From assembly GCF_026898135.2 (NCBI RefSeq), contig NZ_CP114035.2, forward strand, positions 124,001 to 188,000: 64,000 nt of DNA, in the 5' to 3' direction. Source of the DNA: Pseudomonas fortuita (GTDB lineage: Bacteria; Pseudomonadota; Gammaproteobacteria; Pseudomonadales; Pseudomonadaceae). Position 1 is the first letter of the stretch. Each line of letters starts with the position of its first letter. The position numbers and the translations under genes are program-made. The notes under the pieces are model-generated. The model searched no databases, was not told where the DNA came from, and saw only the letters and a program-made list of their open reading frames with translations. Shown here in pieces: positions 1-9,096 of this stretch.

Positions 1-88
1 CCCAGCGAAGGAGAACGGGCATGGGGTGTCGAACAATAGCTCGCGCATCAGAACGCAGCGCGGCCCCCAACCCTGAAGGTCGTTCCGC

Positions 89-391
89 ATGGCGAAATGG
101 CTGCTTGCTGTCGGTATGTTCCTGCCGGTTTTCAGCGCACAGGCTACACAGGATCCCGAGGTGTTGTACAACCGCACGTGTGCGGCCTGTCACACCGGGC
201 AGTTGCCACAGGCACCCAGACAGGGTGACCGGGCAGCATGGGAGCCAAGGCTGGCGCAAGGCATGGATGTACTGGTGAAGCACGTGACCCAGGGTTTCAA
301 GGCTATGCCGCCGCGTGGATTGTGCATGGACTGCAGTGCCGAGGACTACCGTTTGGTCATCCTTTGGATGAGCGGCAGTCCCGATACATAA
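89..391 (+). CDS. Small periplasmic c-type cytochrome (cytochrome c5-like)
   Basis: The 100-residue product has an N-terminal signal peptide (about residues 1-19) and one haem-binding CAACH motif at residues 31-35. Methionines in the C-terminal part (for example in KAMPPRG) could supply the axial ligand. It probably carries electrons in the periplasm towards a terminal oxidase. Two cysteines near residues 77-80 (LCMDC) resemble the extra pair of cytochrome c5 proteins. It lies 31 bp upstream of the cytochrome c4 gene on the same strand, so co-transcription is likely. The start is the first ATG that gives a signal peptide. The family assignment is good; the exact redox partner is not visible. 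Confidence 0.85.
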   Translation: MAKWLLAVGMFLPVFSAQATQDPEVLYNRTCAACHTGQLPQAPRQGDRAAWEPRLAQGMDVLVKHVTQGFKAMPPRGLCMDCSAEDYRLVILWMSGSPDT

Positions 392-422
392 CATTTCACC
401 CTTAGCCGTGTTGGATTAGCTG

Positions 423-1040
423 ATGAACAAACTAGTCGTGAGTCTGCTGTTGACCCTGGGTGTCGCAGGTGCGGCCACTGCTGCGCAAACTGTCAAGGGC
501 GATGCCGCCGCCGGTCAGGCCAAGACGGCCGTCTGTGGCGCCTGCCACAACCCCGACGGCAATAGCCTGGCACCGAACTTCCCTAAACTGGCCGGCCAAG
601 GCCAGCGTTACCTTGAAAAACAACTGCACGATATCAAGTCGGGCAAGCGCACGGTGCTGGAGATGACCGGCATGCTGGCCGCGTTCAACGACCAGGACCT
701 TGCCGACATCGCCGCCTATTTCTCCAGCCAGAAAGGCAGCGTGGGTGCCGCCGATCCCAAGCTGGTCGAACGTGGCCGTGCGCTGTTCAATGGCGGCGAC
801 CTGGAGAAAGGCATGCCTGCCTGCACCGGTTGCCACTCCCCCAACGGCGCAGGTATTGCTTTGGCCGGCTTCCCGCACCTGAGCGGCCAGCACTCGCAGT
901 ACGTGACCAAGCAGCTCACGGACTTCCGCGAAGGCAACCGCACCAACGATGGTGATGCCATGACCATGCGCACCATTGCCGGCAAGCTGAGCAACCACGA
1001 CATCGAGGCGTTGGCCAGCTACATCCAGGGCCTGCATTAA
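423..1040 (+). CDS. cc4: Cytochrome c4, dihaem periplasmic electron carrier
   Basis: The 205-residue protein has a signal peptide ending near AATAA (residue 21) and two haem motifs, CGACH at 38-42 and CTGCH at 134-138. They sit in two similar halves, the classical dihaem cytochrome c4 layout and length. In this family the protein passes electrons from the bc1 complex to cbb3-type or other haem-copper oxidases. It follows the small cytochrome gene and is closed by a strong terminator at 1071-1095. The long minus-strand frame over the same bases is a shadow. Confidence 0.95.
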   Translation: MNKLVVSLLLTLGVAGAATAAQTVKGDAAAGQAKTAVCGACHNPDGNSLAPNFPKLAGQGQRYLEKQLHDIKSGKRTVLEMTGMLAAFNDQDLADIAAYFSSQKGSVGAADPKLVERGRALFNGGDLEKGMPACTGCHSPNGAGIALAGFPHLSGQHSQYVTKQLTDFREGNRTNDGDAMTMRTIAGKLSNHDIEALASYIQGLH

Positions 1041-1070
1041 CTTTCGGTTAATGTTGTAGGCCAATGATGA

Positions 1071-1095
1071 AAGGGCGGCCGGGCCGCCCTTTTTT
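1071..1095 (+). terminator. Rho-independent terminator after cytochrome c4
   Basis: A GC-rich perfect stem (AAGGGCGGCC paired with GGCCGCCCTT) runs straight into a run of T. It lies 30 bp after the cytochrome c4 stop codon. Confidence 0.9.
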
Positions 1096-1191
1096 CAGTC
1101 CGCAGCCGTTACACTACAGAACTCGATCCCTTCCCGGCCTGTCTCAGTGCAGGTAGGGTCGTGGCGACCTATGACTGCTCAGGAGTAAAGC

Positions 1192-1824
1192 ATGCGTAAA
1201 CTGATTCTCAGCGCCGCGCTGGTCGCTGCCAGCGTATTGGGTATGACTGCCGTCCAGGCCGCCGAGCCTGTTGCTGGCAAGGAATACTTCGAGCTGAGCA
1301 ACCCTGTTCAGGTTTCCGTGCCTGGCAAGATCGAAGTGGTCGAGCTGTTCTGGTACGGCTGCCCACATTGCTACCACTTCGAGCCGGTCATCAACCCCTG
1401 GGTTGAAAAACTGCCACAGGATGTCAACTTCAAGCGCGTACCGGCCATGTTTGGCGGCCCATGGGACGCTCATGGCCAGATGTTCCTGACCCTCGAAGCC
1501 ATGGGCGTCGAGCACAAGGTGCACGCCGCGGTGTTCGACGCCATCCAGAACCAGAAAAAGCGCCTGACCGACCCGCAGGACATGGCTGACTTCCTCGCCA
1601 CCCAAGGTGTGGACAAGGACAAGTTCCTGGCCACCTTCAACTCGTTCGCCATCAAGGGCCAGGTCAACCAGGCCAAGGAACTGGCGAAGAAGTATGAAAT
1701 CACCGGCGTACCGAGCATGGTCGTCAACGGCAAGTACCGCTTCGACCTGGGTACCGCAGGCGGGCCGAAAGAGGTGCTGGACGTCGCCGACCAACTGATC
1801 GCCAAGGAGCGCGCCGCCAAGTAG
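1192..1824 (+). CDS. dsbA: Thiol:disulfide interchange protein DsbA
   Basis: The 210-residue periplasmic oxidoreductase has a signal peptide (residues 1-23, cleaved after VQA) and the thioredoxin-fold active site CPHC at residues 57-60. The cis-proline loop GVPSM is in the C-terminal third. DsbA introduces disulfides into exported proteins and is reoxidised by DsbB. The ATG is preceded by a good ribosome site (AGGAG, about 8 bp upstream). The gene order cytochrome c4 - dsbA - phosphatase-family gene - diguanylate cyclase is conserved in Pseudomonas. Nearby exported proteins with cysteine pairs, such as the CSS-EAL protein at 5693, are plausible substrates, but that is inference. Confidence 0.96.
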   Translation: MRKLILSAALVAASVLGMTAVQAAEPVAGKEYFELSNPVQVSVPGKIEVVELFWYGCPHCYHFEPVINPWVEKLPQDVNFKRVPAMFGGPWDAHGQMFLTLEAMGVEHKVHAAVFDAIQNQKKRLTDPQDMADFLATQGVDKDKFLATFNSFAIKGQVNQAKELAKKYEITGVPSMVVNGKYRFDLGTAGGPKEVLDVADQLIAKERAAK

Positions 1825-1836
1825 GCGGCGTAACCC

Positions 1837-2691
1837 ATGCCCCGCTTCAGAACCACGCGTGGCATTGGCCTGCACCAGCCGCAGGTCAACGAGCATCACC
1901 TGCAGGCCTCCGGCCTGCCCGAGGATGGTCGACTGCGGCTGCTCAGTTTCAACATTCAGGTCGGCATCAGCACCGAGCGCTACCGGCATTACCTGACCCG
2001 CAGCTGGCAGCACTTGCTGCCGCACAACGGGCGTGCCGGCAACCTGCAGAAGATTGGTGAATTGCTGGCCGACTTCGACCTGGTGGCCTTGCAGGAAGCC
2101 GACGGTGGCAGCATGCGCTCGGGCTACGTCAACCAGGTCGAACACCTTGCCCAACTGGGGGCCTTCCCTTATTGGTATCAGCAGCTCAACCGCAACCTTG
2201 GGCGTTTTGCCCAGCACAGCAATGGCGTTCTCAGCCGGCTGAAGCCGCAACTGCTCGAAGATCACCCGTTGCCCGGCCCGGCCGGCCGTGGGGCGATCCT
2301 GGTGCGTTTTGGTGAAGGTGAAGACGCCCTGATCGTGGTGATGATGCACCTGGCGCTAGGAGCCAAGACCCGCGCCCTGCAACTGGGTTACATCCGCGAG
2401 CTGATTGGCGGTTACCGCCACCAGGTGCTGATGGGCGACATGAATACCCATGCCGCCGACCTGCTGGAGCACTCGCCGTTGCGCGATCTGGGCCTGATTG
2501 CCCCGCAAGTCGAGGCAACCTTCCCCAGCTGGCGTCCGCAGCGTTGCCTGGACCATATCCTGCTCAGCCCAAGCCTCACGCTGGAGCGTGTCGAGGTGTT
2601 GGCGCGGCCAATTTCCGACCACCTTCCCGTTGCTGTCGAGATTCGATTGCCTGATGCATTGACTGTGGATACGCTGCCGGCCTTGAGCTAA
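1837..2691 (+). CDS. Endonuclease/exonuclease/phosphatase (EEP) family protein
   Basis: The 284-residue protein shows the EEP fold landmarks in order: LLSFNIQVG (metal-binding Asn), LQEAD (catalytic Glu), GDMNTHAAD (Asp and Asn) and a C-terminal DHLPV (Asp-His pair). This family includes DNase I, exonuclease III and phospholipid or sphingomyelin phosphodiesterases; the substrate cannot be read from the sequence. No signal peptide is evident, so it is probably cytoplasmic. It starts 12 bp after dsbA and its stop abuts the next gene, so dsbA, this gene and the diguanylate cyclase look like one transcript. Confidence 0.85.
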   Translation: MPRFRTTRGIGLHQPQVNEHHLQASGLPEDGRLRLLSFNIQVGISTERYRHYLTRSWQHLLPHNGRAGNLQKIGELLADFDLVALQEADGGSMRSGYVNQVEHLAQLGAFPYWYQQLNRNLGRFAQHSNGVLSRLKPQLLEDHPLPGPAGRGAILVRFGEGEDALIVVMMHLALGAKTRALQLGYIRELIGGYRHQVLMGDMNTHAADLLEHSPLRDLGLIAPQVEATFPSWRPQRCLDHILLSPSLTLERVEVLARPISDHLPVAVEIRLPDALTVDTLPALS

Positions 2692-2718
2692 TTGCCATCA
2701 CCGTTTGCGGACCCCGGC

Positions 2719-4629
2719 ATGACTGAAGACGCTGAGCGCTGGAAAGAAAAATACCTTAAAAGCATCGAGCAGCAAGAAAAGCTCGAACGCCGCTGGGACG
2801 CCCGTCTCGACCTGCTGCGTCGTGGTCTGGTGCGCAGCACCCTGGCTGCCGAAGGCAGTGACAAGGTGGTGGACGCGTGCATGAAGGAGATGCGCGAGGT
2901 TATTCGCAGCGACAACATGGATGCTGGCCTCGCCGGGTTGATTCCGCGCCTGGAAAAAGCGGTGCTGGACTCCGAACAGCGCCGGGAAACCCGCATGAAT
3001 CAGGTCAGCGATGCGTTGGCCGCGCTGGTCGGCCAGCTGCAAGGCTTACCGCTGCCCAGCGATATCTCGCGGCCGTTGAAAAAGCTGGCAAAAAAACTCG
3101 ATGGTGGGGTTGCCCAGTCCCGCGATCTGCCGCCGCTTTTGGGCGAGCTGAGCGGCCTGCAGGGGCTTGCACTGTCGGCCCTTGGCAAACAGGCGGACGA
3201 AGCCCGGCCCGGCTTTTTGCAACGGTTGTTTGGCAGCCGTGAGGACGACCCACAAGGCGAGCCTGTGCCGATGCCTGTTGCTGAGGCGCCCCAGGCTGTA
3301 CAGGCCAGTACCGAAGCCCCGCAGCGTGACGATGTGGATGCGCTGCAACCGCTTTCCGCTTCGGCCGCCGAAGCGATCGGGTTGCCCGAACCGGATCTGG
3401 AGGTGTCTGGCCCGGCGCTGATTGAAACAATTGAAACATCAGCCGCCCAGCTGCCGCAGGATGATGCGCCCGACCTGGGGGCTGACGTCAGGGAACCTCT
3501 GGCAGAAGCACAGCCGGCACCCACGCTCGAAGAAACCTTCGGCGAAGACGGCCCCTATGCCCTGCCCTACGCGGTTGAACCGCCGTACAGCCAGGTTGCG
3601 GCGCACATCGAAAAGACCCTGATCGGCCTGCTCGATGACCTGAGCCTGCCCGAACGGCACAAGGCTCAGGCGCTGGAAATGCGCGAGCGAGTTGCCCGTG
3701 GCCTGAACTGGTACGAGCTGATCCCGGTGCTGGATGACCTTGCCGTGCTCATGCTGGCGATCACTGACAGTGGCCAGCACGAATTCGAAACTTATCTGCA
3801 ACAGCTCAATGAGCGCCTGGAAGGGTTCCAGAGCCACCTGCACGAGGCCAGCGCCGGCCACGCCGACAACAGCTTTGCCGCTCGCGAGCTGGATACCCAG
3901 TTGCGTGAGCATGTCGATGGGTTGCAAACCAGTGTGCAGGGCGCCGCTGACGTCGATAGCCTCAAGCACATCCTGGAAAACCGCCTGGAAGGCCTGCTGG
4001 TCACCATGGACGAGCACAAGCACGAACGGGATCGCCGCGAGCAAGAGCTGGCGGGGCGCCTGCAAGGCCTGTCCGAGCGGGTGGCAAACATGGAGCACGA
4101 AGCGCTCGGTTACCGCGAGCACCTGGAAGAGCAGCGCCAGAAAGCCCTGCTTGACCCCCTGACCGGCCTGCCCAACCGCGCGGCCTGGAGTGAGCGGGTA
4201 GAGCGCGAAATGGTCGAATGGCAAGAGAACGGCGGCCATCTGGCCATGGCTATCCTCGACCTGGATCACTTCAAACGCATCAACGACAGTTATGGGCACC
4301 TGGCGGGTGACAAGGTACTGAAGATTGTTGCGGACCAGTTACGCAAGCGCCTGCAGGGTCGTGACTTCATCGCCCGTTTCGGTGGTGAGGAATTCGTCCT
4401 GCTGCTCCCTCAAAGGTCGCCGGCTGCCGCTGCCCAAGTGGCGGAAGTCATGCGGGCCACGGTGGAAGCCTGCCCGTTCCACTTCAAGGGCGAGCGGGTG
4501 GTCATTACCACCTCCATCGGCCTGGCTGCTTTTCGCTCCGGGGAGCGCGCCGACCAGGTACTCAAGCGCGCCGATGCGGCGCTGTACCGGGCCAAGGAGC
4601 AGGGCCGCAACCTGGTCGAACAGGGCTAG
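2719..4629 (+). CDS. GGDEF-domain diguanylate cyclase with long N-terminal region
   Basis: The 636-residue cytoplasmic protein has a C-terminal GGDEF domain of about 170 residues with the signature GGEEF, preceded by DPLTGLPNR and LDHFKRIND, so it should be an active c-di-GMP synthase. The rest is a long N-terminal region rich in charged helices (likely coiled coil) and an acidic Pro/Ala linker, with no membrane segment. It matches the diguanylate cyclase found between the EEP gene and the amidase gene in P. aeruginosa (called DgcH there). I chose the ATG at 2719; an in-frame TTG at 2692 directly after the previous stop is possible but has a weaker rationale. Confidence 0.88.
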   Translation: MTEDAERWKEKYLKSIEQQEKLERRWDARLDLLRRGLVRSTLAAEGSDKVVDACMKEMREVIRSDNMDAGLAGLIPRLEKAVLDSEQRRETRMNQVSDALAALVGQLQGLPLPSDISRPLKKLAKKLDGGVAQSRDLPPLLGELSGLQGLALSALGKQADEARPGFLQRLFGSREDDPQGEPVPMPVAEAPQAVQASTEAPQRDDVDALQPLSASAAEAIGLPEPDLEVSGPALIETIETSAAQLPQDDAPDLGADVREPLAEAQPAPTLEETFGEDGPYALPYAVEPPYSQVAAHIEKTLIGLLDDLSLPERHKAQALEMRERVARGLNWYELIPVLDDLAVLMLAITDSGQHEFETYLQQLNERLEGFQSHLHEASAGHADNSFAARELDTQLREHVDGLQTSVQGAADVDSLKHILENRLEGLLVTMDEHKHERDRREQELAGRLQGLSERVANMEHEALGYREHLEEQRQKALLDPLTGLPNRAAWSERVEREMVEWQENGGHLAMAILDLDHFKRINDSYGHLAGDKVLKIVADQLRKRLQGRDFIARFGGEEFVLLLPQRSPAAAAQVAEVMRATVEACPFHFKGERVVITTSIGLAAFRSGERADQVLKRADAALYRAKEQGRNLVEQG

Positions 4630-4708
4630 CCTGCAAACACTGACCCACGGTAAGCGCGGCCATGGGGAGCACGTTATACTGTAGCGCTGATTCGCTGAGG
4701 CCACTGAC

Positions 4709-5497
4709 GTGCTTTCTACGCTAAAAAAAACGCTGATCCCCTTTCTGCTGTTGTCTATCGCCGGTTGCTCGACGGGCCTGCGCATTGACCGCAGCCACCC
4801 CTCGGCCAACCAGGACAACCGCATCCAGTTCGTTGTCCTGCATTACACCAATGCTTCGCTGGAGCGCTCCCTGGCGTTGCTTACCCATGGTGAGGTCAGC
4901 AGCCATTACCTGATCGGCGACGGCCCGGCGACGGTGTATCAACTGGTGGATGAGAACAGCCGTGCCTGGCATGCCGGTGACAGCCAGTGGCAGGGGCGCA
5001 CCTGGCTGAACTCCTCGTCCATTGGGATCGAGATCGTCAATCCGGGGTTTACCGACACACCGAACGGCCGGGTCTGGCACCCTTACAGCGAAGCGCAGGT
5101 GCAATCGCTGATCGCGCTGCTCAAGGACATTGTCAAACGCAACAACATCGAGCCGCGGCACATCATCGGCCACAGCGATATTGCCCCGTTGCGCAAGCTG
5201 GACCCGGGGCCGCTGTTCCCGTGGAAGCGCCTGGCTGATGCCGGGCTGGGTATCTGGCCGGATGCCAACGCTGTGGCGCGGCAGCAGGCCTACTTCAGCG
5301 TCAACCCGCCAGGCATTGGCTGGTACCAGCAGGAGCTGGTGCGGTTTGGCTATCAAATCGAGCAGACCGGGGTGCTGGATGTGGCCACCCGGCATGTGAT
5401 TGCCGCGTTCCAGATGCGCTTCCGCCCTCAGCGCTTCGACGGCATGCCGGATGCGCAGACGGCAGCGATGCTGCAGGTGCTTAACCGCATGCGCTGA
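4709..5497 (+). CDS. ampDh2: N-acetylmuramoyl-L-alanine amidase, lipoprotein (AmpDh2/AmiD type)
   Basis: The 262-residue product begins with a lipoprotein signal (LLLSIAGC, lipidated Cys20). It has an Amidase_2 zinc domain (VLHYTNAS with zinc His45, then GHSDIAPLRKLDPG carrying the second His and the catalytic region) and ends with a peptidoglycan-binding domain (about residues 195-255). It should cleave the MurNAc-L-Ala bond of peptidoglycan or anhydromuropeptides from the outer-membrane face of the periplasm. The start is GTG. A TATACT -10-like box lies about 30 bp upstream. In P. aeruginosa the ampDh2 gene also sits next to kinB-algB. Confidence 0.9.
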   Translation: MLSTLKKTLIPFLLLSIAGCSTGLRIDRSHPSANQDNRIQFVVLHYTNASLERSLALLTHGEVSSHYLIGDGPATVYQLVDENSRAWHAGDSQWQGRTWLNSSSIGIEIVNPGFTDTPNGRVWHPYSEAQVQSLIALLKDIVKRNNIEPRHIIGHSDIAPLRKLDPGPLFPWKRLADAGLGIWPDANAVARQQAYFSVNPPGIGWYQQELVRFGYQIEQTGVLDVATRHVIAAFQMRFRPQRFDGMPDAQTAAMLQVLNRMR

Positions 5498-5502
5498 GCC
5501 CT

Positions 5503-5610
5503 GCAGGAGCGGCCTTGTGTCGCGAACGGGCCCCAAAGCGGCCCCGGTGACCAGGCAAAAGCTGAGATCCCGGGGGCTTTGCAGCCCGTTCGCGACAAGG
5601 CCGCTCCTGC
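5503..5610. repeat. REP element pair (inverted)
   Basis: Two arms carrying GGAGCGGCCTTGTGTCGCGAA (5503-5530) and its reverse complement (5585-5610) flank about 54 bp. This is the Pseudomonas putida REP type, arranged as a tail-to-tail pair between two genes on the same strand. Confidence 0.85.
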
Positions 5611-5692
5611 AACGGCCTGCGTAAACTGCGGATAAGCGCCAAACGGTGAGGGTGATTCTCGATTCAGTTGCTATACCTTAGTTATCAACTGG

Positions 5693-7300
5693 ATGCCTTT
5701 GATGTCAGCCATCATCACCCTGCTGCGCCAAATTTTTTACCGTCCCTGGATGCTGGCCTCCTTGGCAGCGCTGGCCAGCGCCGCCCTGTTGCTCTCTGCC
5801 AGCATTGGCATTGCCCTGCAACAGATGAAGCAAAGCGAGAGCGAGCAGATGAACGCCCAGGGCGAGCGATTTCTCGACCGCCTCGAACAAGTGTTTGGCC
5901 AGTTGCGTGAAGGGGTCGACCTGTTGCAGGCGCAGCCCTTGCGTGGCTGCAGCCCGGCGATGCTGGCGGCGTTGCAACAAGTGGGCCTGAGCTCGCGGTT
6001 CATTTATGAAGCGGCTTATGTGGACGGTGATGTCGCCTGCTCCAACCGTGGCGATGAGCGGGCGTTCGAACCTCTGCGGGCACCCGACATTCAGGGGCCG
6101 ACCTACAGCTACTGGTTGAACACCACCACCGAACCCAACGAGAACCTGGCTGCACTCATGCTGGGCCGGGGCAAGTTCGTGGTCTCCACCTCGCGCGGGC
6201 ACCTGACCGACGTGGTCGATCTGCCCCCGGGCGGCAGCCTGGTGGTGGTGCTGGACAACGGTGCCCGGGCCATTCCGGTACTCGGCCCGCCCCAGGTATG
6301 GCCACCGCCCTCCGCATGGTCGAACGGCCACAAGTCATTGCTGGAACTCAGTGATCGGCTGATCTACCGAATGCCGACCAAGTCGCCGGATTACCAGCTG
6401 GTGCTGATAGCCCCGAGGGCGAGCCTGCCGCTGAGGATGAACGGCATGCTCTGGTTGCTGTTCCCCGGTAGCGTGCTGGCGGCCTGCTGCATCGGTTGGC
6501 TGGTACTCCAGTTGATCCTGCAACGACGGTCGATGAGCTCGGAGTTGCAGAATGCCTTGCGCCGTGGCGAGCTGCAGGTGCTCTATCAGCCAATCATCGA
6601 GCTCGACAGCCGGCGTTGCGTGGGTGCCGAGGCGCTGGTGCGCTGGCGTCGACCGGACGGCACCCTGACCAGCCCGGACTTGTTTATTCCGCTGGCGGAG
6701 AACACCGGGCAGATTCGCCAGATCACCGATTTTGTCCTGCAACGGGTGCTTGAACAGCTTGGGCAGCTACTGCGCTCGCACCCCAAACTGTACATATCGA
6801 TAAACCTGGCGGCATGCGATGTGATGGTGCCGCGTATTGGTCGGGTGGCGGCCCGCCTGTTGGCCTTGCATCGAGTGGCGCCCAGCCAGATTGCCTTTGA
6901 GGTGACCGAGCGTGGCCTGATCGATGTGGTGGTAGCCCGTGACAACCTGCAGGCGCTGCGCGCCGTGGGGCATCAGGTGCTGATCGACGATTTTGGTACG
7001 GGTTATTGCAGCCTGGCCTACCTGCAGACCTTGCCGGTGGACTGCCTGAAAATCGACAAGGCGTTCATCGATGCCCTGGGCCATGATGCCGCCAGCAGCG
7101 GCGTTGCCCCCCATATCATCCGCATGGCCCATGACCTGCACCTGCGGGTGATCGCCGAAGGGATCGAGTTCGAGGACCAGGCGGTGCTGCTGAACAGCGA
7201 GGGGGTCAACTATGGCCAGGGCTGGCTGTTTGCCCGGCCTCTGAACGCCCGGCAATTTGCCGAGCTGGTGACCCGCGGGCACCTCCCGCGGCGGGTATAG
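5693..7300 (+). CDS. CSS-motif EAL-domain c-di-GMP phosphodiesterase
   Basis: The 535-residue inner-membrane protein has a transmembrane segment near residues 20-42 and a periplasmic CSS-type sensor domain with cysteines at about 86 (RGCSP) and 116 (VACSN). A second transmembrane segment lies near 250-275, followed by a C-terminal EAL domain. The catalytic markers EALVRW, NLAACDV and IDDFGTGY are intact, so it should hydrolyse c-di-GMP. In CSS-EAL enzymes the periplasmic cysteines form a disulfide made by the Dsb system that restrains activity; here dsbA lies 4 kb away. An ATG at 5702 is an alternative start. It converges on kinB with 14 bp between stops. Confidence 0.9.
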   Translation: MPLMSAIITLLRQIFYRPWMLASLAALASAALLLSASIGIALQQMKQSESEQMNAQGERFLDRLEQVFGQLREGVDLLQAQPLRGCSPAMLAALQQVGLSSRFIYEAAYVDGDVACSNRGDERAFEPLRAPDIQGPTYSYWLNTTTEPNENLAALMLGRGKFVVSTSRGHLTDVVDLPPGGSLVVVLDNGARAIPVLGPPQVWPPPSAWSNGHKSLLELSDRLIYRMPTKSPDYQLVLIAPRASLPLRMNGMLWLLFPGSVLAACCIGWLVLQLILQRRSMSSELQNALRRGELQVLYQPIIELDSRRCVGAEALVRWRRPDGTLTSPDLFIPLAENTGQIRQITDFVLQRVLEQLGQLLRSHPKLYISINLAACDVMVPRIGRVAARLLALHRVAPSQIAFEVTERGLIDVVVARDNLQALRAVGHQVLIDDFGTGYCSLAYLQTLPVDCLKIDKAFIDALGHDAASSGVAPHIIRMAHDLHLRVIAEGIEFEDQAVLLNSEGVNYGQGWLFARPLNARQFAELVTRGHLPRRV

Positions 7301-7314
7301 GCGCGTTACCGCAT

Positions 7315-9096
7315 TCAGACCGGCAACGCCATGTAGAACTGGGTCCCCTGCCCCGGTCGGGAAAATACACCCATGCGACCGCCGTGCAGCTGGACGATCT
7401 CCTTGCACAATGCCAGCCCCAGCCCAGCGCCGCCTTTCTTGCGACCTACCTGCACGAAGGGTTCGAAGATGCGCCCCTGCTGCCCATAGGCGATGCCCTC
7501 GCCGTTGTCCTCGACACTGATGATGACCCGTTCCGCATGCCGCCGGGCATGCAGGCGGATACGCCCGCCGTTGGCAGTATGGCGGACGGCGTTGTGCAGC
7601 AGGTTGTCCAGCACGCGGTCCAGCTGGGCGGCATCGGCCTGGATGCGCGGCAGCGGCGCTTCCAGTTCCATGGTCAATTCGATCTGCTTGTGCGCTGCCT
7701 GCTCCGCAAACCGCAGTCGCGCCCGCTCAAGCAGCTCGTCGAGGGAGCATGGGGCCAGGTCCAGCTTCTGCAGCCCGCTCTGGTAGCGCGAGAAGTTCAG
7801 CAGGTCGTTGATCAGCTGGGTCAGGCGCTGCATTTCTTCGCCGATGGTTTCCAACAGGTCGTTCTCGCGCGCCTCGGGCGGGAATTTTACCCGCTCGCGC
7901 AACAGGCCGAAGGCCATGTGCATGCCAGTCACCGGGGTACGCAGTTCGTGGGAGGCGCGCAGCACGAACTCGCTGCGCACCCGCTCGAAGGCCCTTTGCT
8001 CGGTCACATCGTGCAGCACCATCACCGCACCCAGGATTGGCCCCTGCGGGTGGCTGACCGGGGTCAGGCTGTAGGTGAGCAGGCGTGATTCTTCATCAAC
8101 CTCCATGTTCAAATCGTCAGGTGGGCGGTCGAGGTTGCCTCCGCGTAGCACCTGGCGCAGCTGTTGCTCAAGCTCGGGGCGCTGCAAGGCTTCTGCGAGG
8201 CTGCTGCCGACGCGGCTGTCGTTCCAGCCCAGCTGGCGCTGCGCTACCGGGTTGAGGTGCTCGAGGCGGCCTTGGCGGTCGATGATCAGCAGACCGTCGT
8301 CAATGCTGTCGAGCACGGCCTGTAGACGTTGCTGACCAGCCAGCAGTTCGTCAACGTTGGTGGCCTGGTGCTTGCGCAAGGCATCGGCCATCAGGCCAAA
8401 GCGACGGGTCAGCTGGTTGAGCTCGGACGCCTGAGTGACCGGCAAGGTGACGTCGAAATTGCCTTTGCCCAGCTGGTCGGCCGCCTTGGCCAAGGCTTCG
8501 ATCGGCTGGCCGAAACGCCGGGCGATGTTGTGCGCGGTGATGAAGCCCAGTACCAGCACCACCAGGCCCATCAGGCCCAGTACACCGCTGACCAGCAAGG
8601 CTCGGTCACGGGTGCGTTCCTCGCTACGGGTAATCAGGTCCAATGCCTGCTTGTGGGAATCGATCAGGTCGCTGCGGACCTGGTTGAATGCGGCCCCCAA
8701 CGGCTGATCGAGACCCATGCTGCGAGCGGGTGCGGCGCTGTCGCGATAGGCCTGGAGGAAGGCCTGGTAATTGCTGCTGGCCTTGCTGAAACCGGTGCGT
8801 TCACCGCCTTGCTCCAGCCCTTGATTGAGCAGGGCCTGGAAGTTTTCCTGTAGCAGCCGCAGGCTTTCCGGGGCGGTGTCTTCATCCAGGATCAGGGTCA
8901 GCTGTTCGCCCAGGTTCTGGCGCAACTTCAGGCCCACTTCCAGGGCATGGGTGGTTTCACGCACCAGCTGCTGTTGCACTGTGGCCATCTGCAGCACGCT
9001 GACCAGGCCCAGCAGGAGCCCTAGCAATGCCACGGTCACCAGCGCCGAGATGCTGAGGAAAAGCCGCGTGCGCAGCTTCATGGGTGGCCACTTCAT
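7315..9096 (-). CDS. kinB: Sensor histidine kinase KinB
   Basis: The 593-residue kinase has two transmembrane segments (about 13-37 and 165-187) around a periplasmic helical sensor. These are followed by HAMP (about 188-240), PAS (about 255-365), a HisKA domain with the H-box RASHELRTP (phospho-acceptor His383) and an HATPase domain with N, G1 and G2 boxes. KinB is the partner of AlgB; in P. aeruginosa it acts mainly as an AlgB phosphatase affecting alginate and virulence. Its ATG overlaps the algB stop (ATGA), so the two are translationally coupled with algB first. Confidence 0.93.
   Translation of the reverse strand: MKWPPMKLRTRLFLSISALVTVALLGLLLGLVSVLQMATVQQQLVRETTHALEVGLKLRQNLGEQLTLILDEDTAPESLRLLQENFQALLNQGLEQGGERTGFSKASSNYQAFLQAYRDSAAPARSMGLDQPLGAAFNQVRSDLIDSHKQALDLITRSEERTRDRALLVSGVLGLMGLVVLVLGFITAHNIARRFGQPIEALAKAADQLGKGNFDVTLPVTQASELNQLTRRFGLMADALRKHQATNVDELLAGQQRLQAVLDSIDDGLLIIDRQGRLEHLNPVAQRQLGWNDSRVGSSLAEALQRPELEQQLRQVLRGGNLDRPPDDLNMEVDEESRLLTYSLTPVSHPQGPILGAVMVLHDVTEQRAFERVRSEFVLRASHELRTPVTGMHMAFGLLRERVKFPPEARENDLLETIGEEMQRLTQLINDLLNFSRYQSGLQKLDLAPCSLDELLERARLRFAEQAAHKQIELTMELEAPLPRIQADAAQLDRVLDNLLHNAVRHTANGGRIRLHARRHAERVIISVEDNGEGIAYGQQGRIFEPFVQVGRKKGGAGLGLALCKEIVQLHGGRMGVFSRPGQGTQFYMALPV

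Noticed and set aside
1..88. Possible end of an upstream gene
   Set aside because: No frame here shows a recognisable protein end; only a short unassigned leader before the first cytochrome gene is visible.
2692..2718. TTG start adding nine residues to the diguanylate cyclase
   Set aside because: An ATG at 2719 is available; the TTG directly abuts the preceding stop with no better ribosome site. It cannot be fully excluded.
5503..5610. Inverted repeat considered as an insertion sequence end
   Set aside because: No transposase or target duplication; sequence and layout match REP pairs found elsewhere in the window.
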